NCBI RefSeq assembly: GCF_000069185.1
Contig: NC_010397.1
Location: 4,216,001-4,280,000 of the forward strand
DNA length: 64,000 nt
Reading direction: 5' to 3'
Source of the DNA: Mycobacteroides abscessus ATCC 19977
GTDB lineage: Bacteria; Actinomycetota; Actinomycetes; Mycobacteriales; Mycobacteriaceae
Under the pieces are notes generated by a model. That model did no database searches, was not told the DNA's origin, and saw only the letters and a program-made list of their open reading frames with translations. Made by a program: the position numbers and the translations under genes. Of the stretch, positions 24,800 to 33,318 are shown in pieces; the stretch's first letter is position 1, and the number at the start of each line of letters is the position of its first letter.

Positions 24800-26098
24800 C
24801 TACGACCCTATCAGCGCCGCCAGAGCCTCCGCCTGCGACCTAATCTCCGCGAAAGCCGTTGTTTCCCATAGATTTCCGCGCCTCAATGGCCCCAAGGCCC
24901 ACATCGGTACATGCCCAGGAAGGAGGCGCCCCGACGGGTCAGTATCCAGCCCCAGGTTCAGCGGCCCCGGCCGTACCAGGCCGTCGTCCAATAGCTGGCT
25001 CCACAACGGATCGGCACCGGCCGCGATGTCGTACCGCGGTCCGGTGCAATTGATTATCGCACCCACATCGAGGACCTGCCCCGTGGACAAGGTCGCCCTG
25101 ATTTCCGCGCCCGATGTCGAGGTGCCTGCCAGCGCCGCGCGATAGATGCGCAACGCCCCGGCGGCGACATCCTGTTCGATCTGCGCGGCGGACTGCGGCG
25201 GCATCCGGTGTCGGTGAATATCCCACTGCCTGCGGTACTTTCGCAGAAAGACCGCTCGCTCGTCAGCGATCATCCGCGCCCACAACTCGGCTGCGTGTGG
25301 ACGCAGCGCGTCGACGGCCGCACAAGCGTCACCGCTCTGCGCGGTCACGTCGTGGATGTAGCGCACCGAACGTTCCAGTACCTTGCCCCGGTCCATCGCG
25401 AATGTCGGTGGCGGCGCCGCGGGAAATGCACGGTGTGCTCTTGGCAGCAGCCCACTGCGGGATATCGCGTGCAGAACACGACCGGGCCTGCGTAGCGTGC
25501 GGGCAAGGTCGACCATCGTCAGACCTGTTCCCACCAGTAGAAGATCACCGTCATCGGGGAGGTCTTCAAGCACATCCTGTCGCCACGGGTCGCGGATAAA
25601 CAACGCGCTGTCACGCAACGAGCTTGGCGCCCAGGAAGCGCCGGGCATGTTGGGGCCCGCCGCCAGGATCACGGCGTCCACATGGGCGATCTCGCCGTTC
25701 CCCAGAGCCACCGAGAGCCCGTCACCGCCCCGTCTCACTGCCACCGCTCGATGATGAAGACGGCTCACCCGATCGCCGCGTGCCCGCTCGAACGTGTGGG
25801 AGAGGTAGCGTCCGAAGAGCCCGCGCGAGACGAAATCCCCAGGACCGGTGTCGGTCTGGCCGTTGTCATGCAGCCAGGCCACGAAGCCCAGCGGCTCGGC
25901 GGAATCGACGCCCAGTTTTCCCGCCGGCACATTCAGGAGGTGGCGGGGGTCTGTTGTGCGATACGGCACTCCGGGCCCGGTCTTCGCGTCAGGATCGACC
26001 AGGGTCAGGTGCAGCTCCCGTGAGTCGTTACGCCGCAGCAAGTGCAGGGCAGCCATCGTCCCGGCCGCACCCGCCCCTATGACGGCTACACGGGTCAC
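24800..26098 (-). CDS. FAD/NAD(P)-binding oxidoreductase (FAD_NAD_binding_9 type)
   Basis: 432 residues. The N-terminal dinucleotide motif [15 protein letters not shown] is followed by [21 protein letters not shown] (about residues 40-60), the characteristic stretch of this family, and [18 protein letters not shown] (about 180-197). A C-terminal [13 protein letters not shown] completes the FAD site. Start GTG 26098 overlaps the sulfotransferase stop (GTGA), so translation is coupled. Relatives include putative hydroxylases and lysine N-oxygenase-like enzymes; no substrate can be inferred beyond the operon context. Confidence 0.82.
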
Positions 26099-27258
26099 AG
26101 CCCGGCGAAGCGCTCCATCACCGCTTCCTTGCTCAGCCCGTAATCGGCAAGCGAGTAGACGTGCTTTGGTGCGCGCGGGCCCTTTTGGCTTTCGTCGTTC
26201 ATCTTCTGCATCTCGACTAGCGCGGATGCCGACAGCTCGAGTCCGAAGTGCCGATAGATGGATTCGACAGTACCGATGGGGTCGGAGATGAAGTCGAAGT
26301 AATCGACGTCGCAGAACTGAGACTCGTCATACTTGGCACGTGCGGACTTGAACGACTCCAGCCCCCGGGCCCAGGTATCGAGTTGATCGGCACCGAGGGT
26401 GGCGCCAGTGAAGGTCTCCGACCAGCCCGCCGTGGCATGCTCGTTGAGCGAGCAGACCGAGGCGATGATGGTCTCGGCCGGACGGTGGGTCTGAATCACC
26501 AACGCGTCCGGGTACACCTCCATGAGCGCATCGAGCGCGAAGAGGTGGCTCGGATTCTTGAGTACCCAACGCTTTTCGATATCGTTGAGTCCGATCAGCT
26601 GCAGGTTGGCTTTGTAACGCCGGTACGCCGGGGTCCAGTCCTGCCCGGACAACCACCGAGCATAGGACGGCACGTGGGCAAGGCATTCGTACGACACCGA
26701 ATGCACCGACTGCCGCAACAGCTGCCAGCATTCCTCGACCTCGCTGGCCGACATGTAGTGCAGGCCCATGAATTCCGGGTTCTCTACGTGGTGTTTCGAG
26801 AACTGCCCCTCCAACTGCTGGTACACCGGGTTGGCATCCCAGGTGTCGCGCGGTGGCCGCGGCTGCGGGAAATCGGCCAGCCACATCTCCAGCCCCTGGT
26901 GCATAGGATCTGCGTTGAGAAGCCGGTGCAGCGCGGTAGTACCGGTGCGGGGCAGCCCGGTGACGAAAATGGGCCGGTCGATGGCAACCTGCGCGTAATC
27001 GGGATGCGCCTTGAACGCGGCCTCGCTGAGTAGCCGCGCACCCAGCGCACCGCGCAGGAAAACCCGAGACATCTTGGAACCCAAGGGGGTCAGGCCGGCC
27101 TCGCCCTGGTACGAGTCCAATAGGACGCCAAGGGCCTCGCGGTAGTTGTCGACGGAGCCGTCACCGAAGTCATCGAGTCCGATGAGCCGGGTAGCCGACT
27201 CGTGCAGATCGTCGACGGTGCCGACGCTGGTGCGCTCTGCGCTTGATTCAAAGCTCAT
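26095..27258 (-). CDS. Sulfotransferase-family protein (Rv3529c-like)
   Basis: 387 residues. The 5'-phosphosulfate loop PIFVTGLPRTGTTALHRLLN (about residues 95-114) and the 3'-phosphate region KNPSHLFALDALMEVYPDALVIQTHR (about 236-261) are those of PAPS-dependent sulfotransferases. Its order with the SDR and the conserved protein upstream matches Rv3529c-Rv3531c. PAPS could come from CysDNC, encoded about 3 kb away. The acceptor (a lipid or sterol hydroxyl, perhaps) is unknown. It starts 15 bases after the SDR gene, on the same transcript. Confidence 0.87.
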   Translation of the reverse strand: MSFESSAERTSVGTVDDLHESATRLIGLDDFGDGSVDNYREALGVLLDSYQGEAGLTPLGSKMSRVFLRGALGARLLSEAAFKAHPDYAQVAIDRPIFVTGLPRTGTTALHRLLNADPMHQGLEMWLADFPQPRPPRDTWDANPVYQQLEGQFSKHHVENPEFMGLHYMSASEVEECWQLLRQSVHSVSYECLAHVPSYARWLSGQDWTPAYRRYKANLQLIGLNDIEKRWVLKNPSHLFALDALMEVYPDALVIQTHRPAETIIASVCSLNEHATAGWSETFTGATLGADQLDTWARGLESFKSARAKYDESQFCDVDYFDFISDPIGTVESIYRHFGLELSASALVEMQKMNDESQKGPRAPKHVYSLADYGLSKEAVMERFAGL

Positions 27259-27272
27259 GGGAAACTCCTTGG

Positions 27273-28058
27273 CTAGGCGTGGAACTCGCCGCAGTTGACA
27301 TCGAGGGCCTGGCCCGTGATCCCGCTCGCGAGATCGGACGCGAGGAACAACACGGCATTGGCCACCTCATCGGTGGTCGGCAATCGCTTGAGATCGGAGT
27401 TGGCCGCCGTGTACTCATAGATCTGCTCGACGGTCCCGCCGTACTTCTTGGCCTGGTGTTCGAAATACCCCTTGAGATTCTCGCCCCACATGTATCCGGG
27501 CACCACAGAATTCACCCGGACTCCCTGCGGCCCCAATTCCGTTGCGAGCGACTGAGACATGGCTAGCAGCGCCGCCTTGGCGATCTTGTAACTGCCGTAG
27601 CGCACCTGCGAATGCCGGATGACCATCGAGTTGATATTGACCACCGCGCCCTTCGATTGAGCGAGAGCGGCGGCCACCCGTTGCGTCAGACGCAGTGTGC
27701 CGACCACGGTGAGTTCGACGCTATCGCGAATGTGCTGATAGTCGGTCTTCTCCAGCGACTTCATCGACGGAATGCTGAAGGCGTTGTTGACGAGAACGTC
27801 GATGCCACCGAACTCCTCGGTGGCGCGCTCGACGAGATTGGCGGCGCTGGCCTCATCGGTGATGTCCGTGGCCACCGCGAGAGCCCTGCGTCCGGTAGCC
27901 GCGATCTGTCTGGCCACCTCGTCGAGTCGTGACTGGGTCCGCGCGGCGAGAACCACGTCGGCGCCCGCCTCGGCGAACTTGATGGCGAGGGCGGCACCAA
28001 GGCCGGGCCCAATACCGGATACGACGACAACCTTGCCGTCGAAATTGAGAAGACTCAT
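27273..28058 (-). CDS. SDR-family oxidoreductase (Rv3530c-like)
   Basis: 261 residues. SDR motifs: VVSGIGPGLGAALAIKFA (about residues 11-28) for the cofactor, NNAFSIPS (about 90), NINSMV with the catalytic Ser, and YGSYKIAK with Tyr and Lys (about 151-158). The C-terminal ITGQALDVNCGEFHA is typical. ATG 28058 forms a TGATG overlap with the upstream gene. It likely oxidises an alcohol or hydroxyacyl-CoA in the pathway of this operon; the substrate is not known. Confidence 0.88.
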   Translation of the reverse strand: MSLLNFDGKVVVVSGIGPGLGAALAIKFAEAGADVVLAARTQSRLDEVARQIAATGRRALAVATDITDEASAANLVERATEEFGGIDVLVNNAFSIPSMKSLEKTDYQHIRDSVELTVVGTLRLTQRVAAALAQSKGAVVNINSMVIRHSQVRYGSYKIAKAALLAMSQSLATELGPQGVRVNSVVPGYMWGENLKGYFEHQAKKYGGTVEQIYEYTAANSDLKRLPTTDEVANAVLFLASDLASGITGQALDVNCGEFHA

Positions 28059-29230
28059 CAGCCCAACATCCTTGCGCCGATCGCGGTCTGGCGTTCCGCA
28101 ATGCGACTACGCCACCCTTCCTCGCTGATCTGATTCTGCGAATAATGCGGCAGCTTCGCCGGGATATCGCCGACGGCGACTACCTCCACGGTCGGACCAT
28201 CGGCGGGCGTCAGCTGCCGGTCGGCCCGCTGCCAGCGGAACTGAAGGTACGCACGCCGATGCCCAAGTGTCTCAATCCAGTTGGTGACACCAGGATTGGT
28301 GTTACTCACCACCATTCTGATGTTTCCATCCGGGTCGATCTGGGCCTGGCTGGAGTTCAGCGAGGTCTGATGATTGATGTAATCGAGCGATATGTACCAG
28401 AGGCTGCCGAGCTGGAAACCCTGGTACGGCGCATCCGATTTGGGGACGGTGATGATCATCGCCTGGTCGTCGGCAAGATCATAGTGTCCCACCGAGGAGA
28501 ACTGAGTGGCCAGACCTCCGGGGGTGAGTCGCGGTTCGGTCATGGTGTTGACGGGCAGGTTGTCGTAGAACCATTTGGGGAATTGCAGCCAGGTCTTCAC
28601 TCGATTCACCAGCTGCTTACCTGCGCTGGCGTAACGCTTTTCGATCTGTTCCTTTGTCAGCGGGGCAGGGGCGGTGCCCGCGGTGTCCACTCGCGCGATG
28701 GCGAGACTACCGCGCTGCTCGCGCCAATCGCTGTACACCTCACGCATGACCAGCTGCGCCGGTCCCGGCCCCAGCGTGAAGTAGTTGGGCCGGGAGTCAT
28801 CGGCAGGCGCGGGTCCGAAACGTACCTCGAAGCTGCCGTCGCTGTCGATGTGGATCTCTCGATCGTCGAAAGCGATGGCACTGCCCGGCACGTTCTTGTC
28901 GGTGTAGTCACCGCCGCCGAGCACCTGGAAACTCAAATCGGTAGTAGTACCGCGTTTTCCGGTGACCACGTACTCATACTCCCCGCTCACCCGGGCCCCG
29001 AAGTAAAGGGTGTCGGGGTTGTCCAAGCCCATCTTGGTAAACGGACCGGTACCGGAGAGCAGGAATGGGTGGTCCCGGTCGGTGTGAAATGCCATGTGCG
29101 TGCAGGCGGCTATCCCCTGCGCCAGATATTGAAGCCCTTCCAACAGGTCGGCTTCGGTTTCGATATGCGGGGCCGCGACGATCAGCTCCTCCGCCTCGAC
29201 GATGGCAGCGGTGAAGGCTTCGCTGTACAT
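28058..29230 (-). CDS. Conserved protein of unknown function (Rv3531c-like)
   Basis: 390 residues, no signal sequence. The N-terminal half has YLAQGIAACTHMAFHTDRDHPFLL and PDTLYFGARVSGEYEYVVTGKRG. The C-terminal half contains GGLATQFSSVGHYDLADDQAMIITVP and WIETLGHRRAYLQFRWQRA, resembling DUF1214-like beta-sandwich proteins, which I hold only weakly. It is the first gene of the operon and divergent from the IclR regulator, whose presumed operator (29244-29259) is 13 bases upstream of the start codon. Confidence 0.78.
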   Translation of the reverse strand: MYSEAFTAAIVEAEELIVAAPHIETEADLLEGLQYLAQGIAACTHMAFHTDRDHPFLLSGTGPFTKMGLDNPDTLYFGARVSGEYEYVVTGKRGTTTDLSFQVLGGGDYTDKNVPGSAIAFDDREIHIDSDGSFEVRFGPAPADDSRPNYFTLGPGPAQLVMREVYSDWREQRGSLAIARVDTAGTAPAPLTKEQIEKRYASAGKQLVNRVKTWLQFPKWFYDNLPVNTMTEPRLTPGGLATQFSSVGHYDLADDQAMIITVPKSDAPYQGFQLGSLWYISLDYINHQTSLNSSQAQIDPDGNIRMVVSNTNPGVTNWIETLGHRRAYLQFRWQRADRQLTPADGPTVEVVAVGDIPAKLPHYSQNQISEEGWRSRIAERQTAIGARMLG

Positions 29231-29243
29231 ATCGCTCCTGACT

Positions 29244-29259
29244 GGTACAGATTTGTACC
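29244..29259. promoter_or_regulatory. Inverted-repeat operator, probably for the IclR regulator
   Basis: GGTACA-GATT-TGTACC is a perfect 6-4-6 inverted repeat located in the divergent gap between the 28058-29230 gene and the IclR gene. Size and position fit IclR-family operators. It is close enough to the leftward start codon to block that transcript. Confidence 0.65.
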
Positions 29260-29349
29260 GCAGTGGTAGAATCTATCCAGACAGTAGAGCGTGGCTACCG
29301 GGTACGTCAAGAATGTCGGGGATCGGCGCACGGGCACAGGAGGTTTCAG

Positions 29350-30273
29350 GTGATCGAAGACCGGGACAACGGCGCGGGCAGAACCTCACCGCCCACCGAA
29401 CGCGTGATGGCCGTGCTCGACTTCCTGGCGCAGCACCGCACCGAGCGCTTCGGACTGTCCGAATTGGCGCGTCGACTGGGCCTGAGTAAGCCCACCTGCC
29501 TGGGCATAGTGACCACACTCGCCGAATCCGGTTTTCTCATCCGGGACGATCGCGACAAGACGTACAGCCTGGGGCCGGCGCTCATCCGCATCGGCAGGGC
29601 CGCCCAAGAGTCGCTACGCGCCAAGCCGGCAAGCCGCGACCAATTGCTCGCATTGACAAGGGAATTTGGGCACACCGCAGCCCTTTCGGCGGTCGTCAGC
29701 GATCGCGTGACCGTACTGGAAGTGGTAAGCGATCCCGATCACCCGGTTCGGGTCGAGGTCGGCCAGAGCTATCCGTTCACCCCGCCGGTAGGCCTGATGT
29801 TCGTGCTCTGGGATACCGACGAGACCATCACCTCCTGGCTGGCCAAGGATCCGACCGCTCCCGGCCGCACCGCAGATGACCGCTTACGCAAGGTGATCGA
29901 GGAATGCCGCGCCGACGGCTACCTGGTGGAACTGCTCACCCCCGCCGGCCGGCAACTGTACTCACTGATGGCCGGCGTGCCGGGCGACATCCCCAACGAG
30001 CTGCGCGCACTGCTCGGCGAGATCGTCTCTGGCATCGGTGAACGGGTCTACCTCCGCAGCGAGAACTACACCGTCGGCTCCGGCGCAAAGGTACGGCACC
30101 GGGTGAACGTCATCTCGGCACCGGTGTACGACCACAATGGCAAGCAGGCCATGGTCGCCAGCCTCTACATCGCCGACGACCTCACCGACGCAGAAATCAC
30201 CACCCGCGCCAAGGCGCTGGTAGGCACCGCGGACGGCATCACCGAACATATCGGCGGCACCAAGCCCTTTTAG
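29350..30273 (+). CDS. IclR-family transcriptional regulator
   Basis: 307 residues from GTG 29350, chosen because AGGAGG lies 6 bases upstream; the longer frame from 29263 would pass through the promoter. N-terminal winged HTH: PTERVMAVLDFLAQHRTERFGLSELARRLGLSKPTCLGIVTTL (about residues 16-58). The C-terminal half is the ligand-binding IclR domain (about 95-290). It is divergent from the Rv3531c-Rv3529c-like operon and presumably controls it through the inverted repeat at 29244-29259. The ligand is unknown; pathway intermediates of that operon are the obvious candidates. Confidence 0.9.
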   Translation: MIEDRDNGAGRTSPPTERVMAVLDFLAQHRTERFGLSELARRLGLSKPTCLGIVTTLAESGFLIRDDRDKTYSLGPALIRIGRAAQESLRAKPASRDQLLALTREFGHTAALSAVVSDRVTVLEVVSDPDHPVRVEVGQSYPFTPPVGLMFVLWDTDETITSWLAKDPTAPGRTADDRLRKVIEECRADGYLVELLTPAGRQLYSLMAGVPGDIPNELRALLGEIVSGIGERVYLRSENYTVGSGAKVRHRVNVISAPVYDHNGKQAMVASLYIADDLTDAEITTRAKALVGTADGITEHIGGTKPF

Positions 30274-30291
30274 TTAGACCCTGCCCCCGCC

Positions 30292-30332
30292 ACCGCCGAG
30301 TGAGCGCATCACCGCTCGCACTCGGCGGTTTT
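30292..30332 (+). terminator. Rho-independent terminator after the IclR gene
   Basis: The arms CCGCCGAGTG-AGCG and CGCTCG-CACTCGGCGG pair with a 2-base bulge around a short loop, followed by TTTT. It lies 19 bases after the stop codon. Confidence 0.75.
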
Positions 30333-30390
30333 CGCACGCCGACATCCGCACTCGAGACGCCACATGAGCGCCACACCATTGACACCCAAC

Positions 30391-30404
30391 GAGAACGCGT
30401 TCTA
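30391..30404. promoter_or_regulatory. KstR-like palindrome upstream of cysD
   Basis: AGAACGCGTTCT is a perfect 12-bp palindrome containing AAC-n2-GTT. The full site fits the KstR consensus except that the first base is G instead of T. It lies about 60 bases upstream of the cysD ATG. Confidence 0.4.
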
Positions 30405-30434
30405 ATCTGGGCTGGACCGAATACGAACCGATAT

Positions 30435-30450
30435 GGTACATATTTGGACC
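30435..30450. promoter_or_regulatory. Second IclR-type inverted repeat, upstream of cysD
   Basis: GGTACA-TATT-TGGACC differs by one base in its arms from the operator form at 29244-29259 (GGTACA-n4-TGTACC). It ends 16 bases before the cysD ATG, so a bound repressor would block cysDNC. Confidence 0.4.
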
Positions 30451-30466
30451 GAATGGAGTTGTGGAT

Positions 30467-31420
30467 ATGCCGACATCGTCCGATGTTCTTCACCCGAGAG
30501 GCTCGTCACCGGCCGACTCATACGAGTTATCGCACTTGAACGCCCTCGAAGCGGAGGCGGTCTACATATTCCGGGAGGTTGCAGCCACCTTCGAACGGCC
30601 GGTGCTGCTGTTCTCCGGCGGCAAGGATTCCGTCGTCATGCTGCACGTCGCGGCCAAGGCGTTCTGGCCCTCACCGCTGCCGTTCCCCGTCATGCATATC
30701 GATACCGGGCACAACTTCGACGAGGTCATCGCCTTCCGTGACGAGACAGTCGGGCGTTACAACCTACGACTGGAAGTCGGCAGTGTGCAGGACGACATCG
30801 ACTCGGGCGCGGTGGTCGAGGAAACCGGCCCGGGCGCCACCCGTAACCGCCTGCAGACCGCGACCCTGTTGCGCAGCATCAACGAGCACCGCTTCGACGC
30901 CGTGTTCGGCGGCGCGCGGCGCGACGAGGAGAAAGCCCGCGCCAAGGAGCGCGTGTTCAGCTTCCGCGACGAGTTCGGCCAGTGGGATCCACGCGCACAA
31001 CGCCCTGAACTCTGGAACATCTACAACGGCCGCCATCGCAAGGGTGAGCACATTCGGGTGTTCCCGCTGTCCAACTGGACCGAGCTGGATATCTGGCAGT
31101 ACATCGAATCGGAAAGCATCGTACTGCCGTCCCTGTACTACGCGCACCAGCGCAACGTGGTGGAACGCGACGGAATGCTGCTGGCAGAAACCAGATTCCT
31201 CACCCTGCAACCGGGCGAAAAGCTCGTCGAGAAGTCGGTCCGATTCCGCACGATCGGCGACGCGACCTGCACCGGGGCCGTGGAGTCCGTCGCGTCAACT
31301 CCCAGCGCCGTGGTGGAAGAGGTTGCCGCCACCCGCATTACCGAGCGGGGTGCCACCCGCGCCGATGACCGGATCTCCGAAGCCGGCATGGAAGACCGCA
31401 AGAAAGAGGGGTACTTCTGA
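30467..31420 (+). CDS. cysD: Sulfate adenylyltransferase subunit 2, CysD
   Basis: 317 residues from ATG 30467; a GTG at 30461 is too close to the GGAG at 30455-30458, which suits the ATG with 8 bases of spacing. ATP-pyrophosphatase motif LLFSGGKDSVVML (about residues 48-60), then HIDTGHNFDEVI and GGARRDEEKARAKERVFSFRDEF (about 150-172). It forms ATP sulfurylase with CysN, making APS from sulfate. It overlaps cysNC by one base (TGATG). PAPS made here could serve the nearby sulfotransferase-like protein as well as cysteine synthesis. Confidence 0.95.
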   Translation: MPTSSDVLHPRGSSPADSYELSHLNALEAEAVYIFREVAATFERPVLLFSGGKDSVVMLHVAAKAFWPSPLPFPVMHIDTGHNFDEVIAFRDETVGRYNLRLEVGSVQDDIDSGAVVEETGPGATRNRLQTATLLRSINEHRFDAVFGGARRDEEKARAKERVFSFRDEFGQWDPRAQRPELWNIYNGRHRKGEHIRVFPLSNWTELDIWQYIESESIVLPSLYYAHQRNVVERDGMLLAETRFLTLQPGEKLVEKSVRFRTIGDATCTGAVESVASTPSAVVEEVAATRITERGATRADDRISEAGMEDRKKEGYF

Positions 31421-33318
31421 TGAGCACGGTGATGCATACCGCCGAACCAGCGCAGGAGCTCATCCGCATCGCCACCGCAGGCAGTGTCGACGATGGCAAA
31501 TCAACCCTGATCGGCCGCCTGCTCTATGACTCCAAGTCGATCTTCGCCGATCAGCTTGCCGCCGTGGAAGCCAGCAGCAAGGCCAAGGGTGAAACGCAGA
31601 CCAATCTGGCCCTGCTCACCGACGGCCTGCGCGCCGAGCGCGAGCAGGGCATCACCATTGACGTCGCACATCGCTACTTCTCAACGCCCGCACGCAAATT
31701 CATCATCGCAGACACTCCCGGTCACGAGCAGTACACCCGCAACATGGTGACCGGGGCGTCGACGGCCGACTTGGCGATCATTCTCGTCGACGCCCGTAAC
31801 GGGCTGACCCAACAAACGCGGCGACATGCGTTCATCACGTCGCTGCTCGGTGTCGAGCACGTGGTGTTGTGCATCAACAAGATGGATCTGGTGGACTGGT
31901 CGCCTCAGCGATTCGACGAAATCAAAGAAGAGTTCCGGCGATTCGCCACCAAGCTGGAGCTGCATGACCTGACCGTCATCCCTGTGTCGGCTCTGCTCGG
32001 CGACAACATCGTCACCAGGTCCACCAACACTCCATGGTACGAAGGTCCGTCGCTACTGCATCATCTTGAACAGGTACACATTTCGTCGGACCGCAATCTG
32101 ATAGATGCGCGCTTTCCCATCCAGTACGTCATCCGTCCACAGGGCGGTGCGGCAGCGCCCGGGGCCGAGCGGATCACCGATCTGCACGACTTCCGCGCCG
32201 TGGCCGGGACCGTCGCCAGCGGCGTGTTCAAGCCCGGAGACGAAATCGTGGCATTGCCATCCGGTTTCACTTCATCGGTCGCGGCTATCTGGGGACCGGG
32301 CGGCTCGGTAGTGGACGAGGCGTTCGCGGGGAGCGCGGTGAGTGTGCAACTCGCCGACCAGTTGGACCTGGGCCGCGGCGACATGCTCTGCCGGCCGAAC
32401 AACCGGCCGCTGGTCGGCGCTCAGATAGACGCCATGGTGTGCTGGTTCACCGATGTGTCCACCCTCTCCGAGGGATCGCGGTTCGTGATGCAGCACGCGA
32501 ACTCGACGGTGAAGGCGGCCATCGCGGGACTCGACTACCGGCTCGACGTCAACAGCCTGCACCGTGATCAGGAGGCTAAAGAGCTCAAGCTCAACGAGAT
32601 CGGACGTGTCCAGCTGCGATTGCAGCGCCCGATCATGTTCGATCCCTATCGGCGCAACCGCACCACGGGCAGTTTCATTCTGGTGGACGAGGCCACCAAC
32701 AACACGGTCGCGGCGGGCATGATTTCCGGCCCCACCCTGCACCAGTCCAAGGTCGTCTGGCATTCGTCCGCGGTTTCCCGCGACGAGCGCTCGACCAAGG
32801 GTGGCACGATCTGGATCACCGGACTGTCCGCCTCCGGAAAATCCACCGTCGCCGTGGAATTGGAGCGCCGCCTGGTAGCCAGAGGTATCCCGGCCTATCG
32901 GCTCGACGGCGACAACCTGCGGCACGGCCTCAACGCCGACCTCGGATTCTCGGCGGCAGATCGCGCCGAGAATGTCCGCCGCGTGGGTGCCGTGGCCCAG
33001 ATCCTTTCCGACTCCGGTGTTGTCGCGGTGGCCGCGCTCATCAGCCCGTATCGCGCCGATCGCGATAAGATCCGCGCTCAGCACGAAAAAGCCGGGCTAC
33101 CGTTTGTCGAGGTGTTCGTGGATACCCCGGTGGAAATCTGCGAGCAGCGCGACCCTAAGGGTATGTACGCCAAGGCCCGTGCCGGCGAGATCTCTGATTT
33201 TACCGGCGTCAACGCGCCGTATGAGGCACCGGAGAACGCCGAGCTGGTGCTGCGGCCGGAGGAGGGAGACCCGGAGCAGCAGGCAGCCACAATTCTGGAC
33301 TACTGGCTGTCGGTATAG
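31420..33318 (+). CDS. cysNC: Bifunctional sulfate adenylyltransferase subunit 1 / APS kinase CysNC
   Basis: 632 residues, a fusion as usual in mycobacteria. The N-terminal EF-Tu-like GTPase has AGSVDDGKST (about residues 22-31), DTPGHEQYTRNM and NKMD; beta-barrel domains follow to about residue 440. The APS kinase domain begins near 460 with the P-loop GLSASGKST (468-476) and contains DGDNLRHGLNADLGFS. The GTPase drives ATP sulfurylase with CysD; the kinase makes PAPS. The last 19 bases overlap the convergent GCS2 gene. Confidence 0.96.
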   Translation: MSTVMHTAEPAQELIRIATAGSVDDGKSTLIGRLLYDSKSIFADQLAAVEASSKAKGETQTNLALLTDGLRAEREQGITIDVAHRYFSTPARKFIIADTPGHEQYTRNMVTGASTADLAIILVDARNGLTQQTRRHAFITSLLGVEHVVLCINKMDLVDWSPQRFDEIKEEFRRFATKLELHDLTVIPVSALLGDNIVTRSTNTPWYEGPSLLHHLEQVHISSDRNLIDARFPIQYVIRPQGGAAAPGAERITDLHDFRAVAGTVASGVFKPGDEIVALPSGFTSSVAAIWGPGGSVVDEAFAGSAVSVQLADQLDLGRGDMLCRPNNRPLVGAQIDAMVCWFTDVSTLSEGSRFVMQHANSTVKAAIAGLDYRLDVNSLHRDQEAKELKLNEIGRVQLRLQRPIMFDPYRRNRTTGSFILVDEATNNTVAAGMISGPTLHQSKVVWHSSAVSRDERSTKGGTIWITGLSASGKSTVAVELERRLVARGIPAYRLDGDNLRHGLNADLGFSAADRAENVRRVGAVAQILSDSGVVAVAALISPYRADRDKIRAQHEKAGLPFVEVFVDTPVEICEQRDPKGMYAKARAGEISDFTGVNAPYEAPENAELVLRPEEGDPEQQAATILDYWLSV

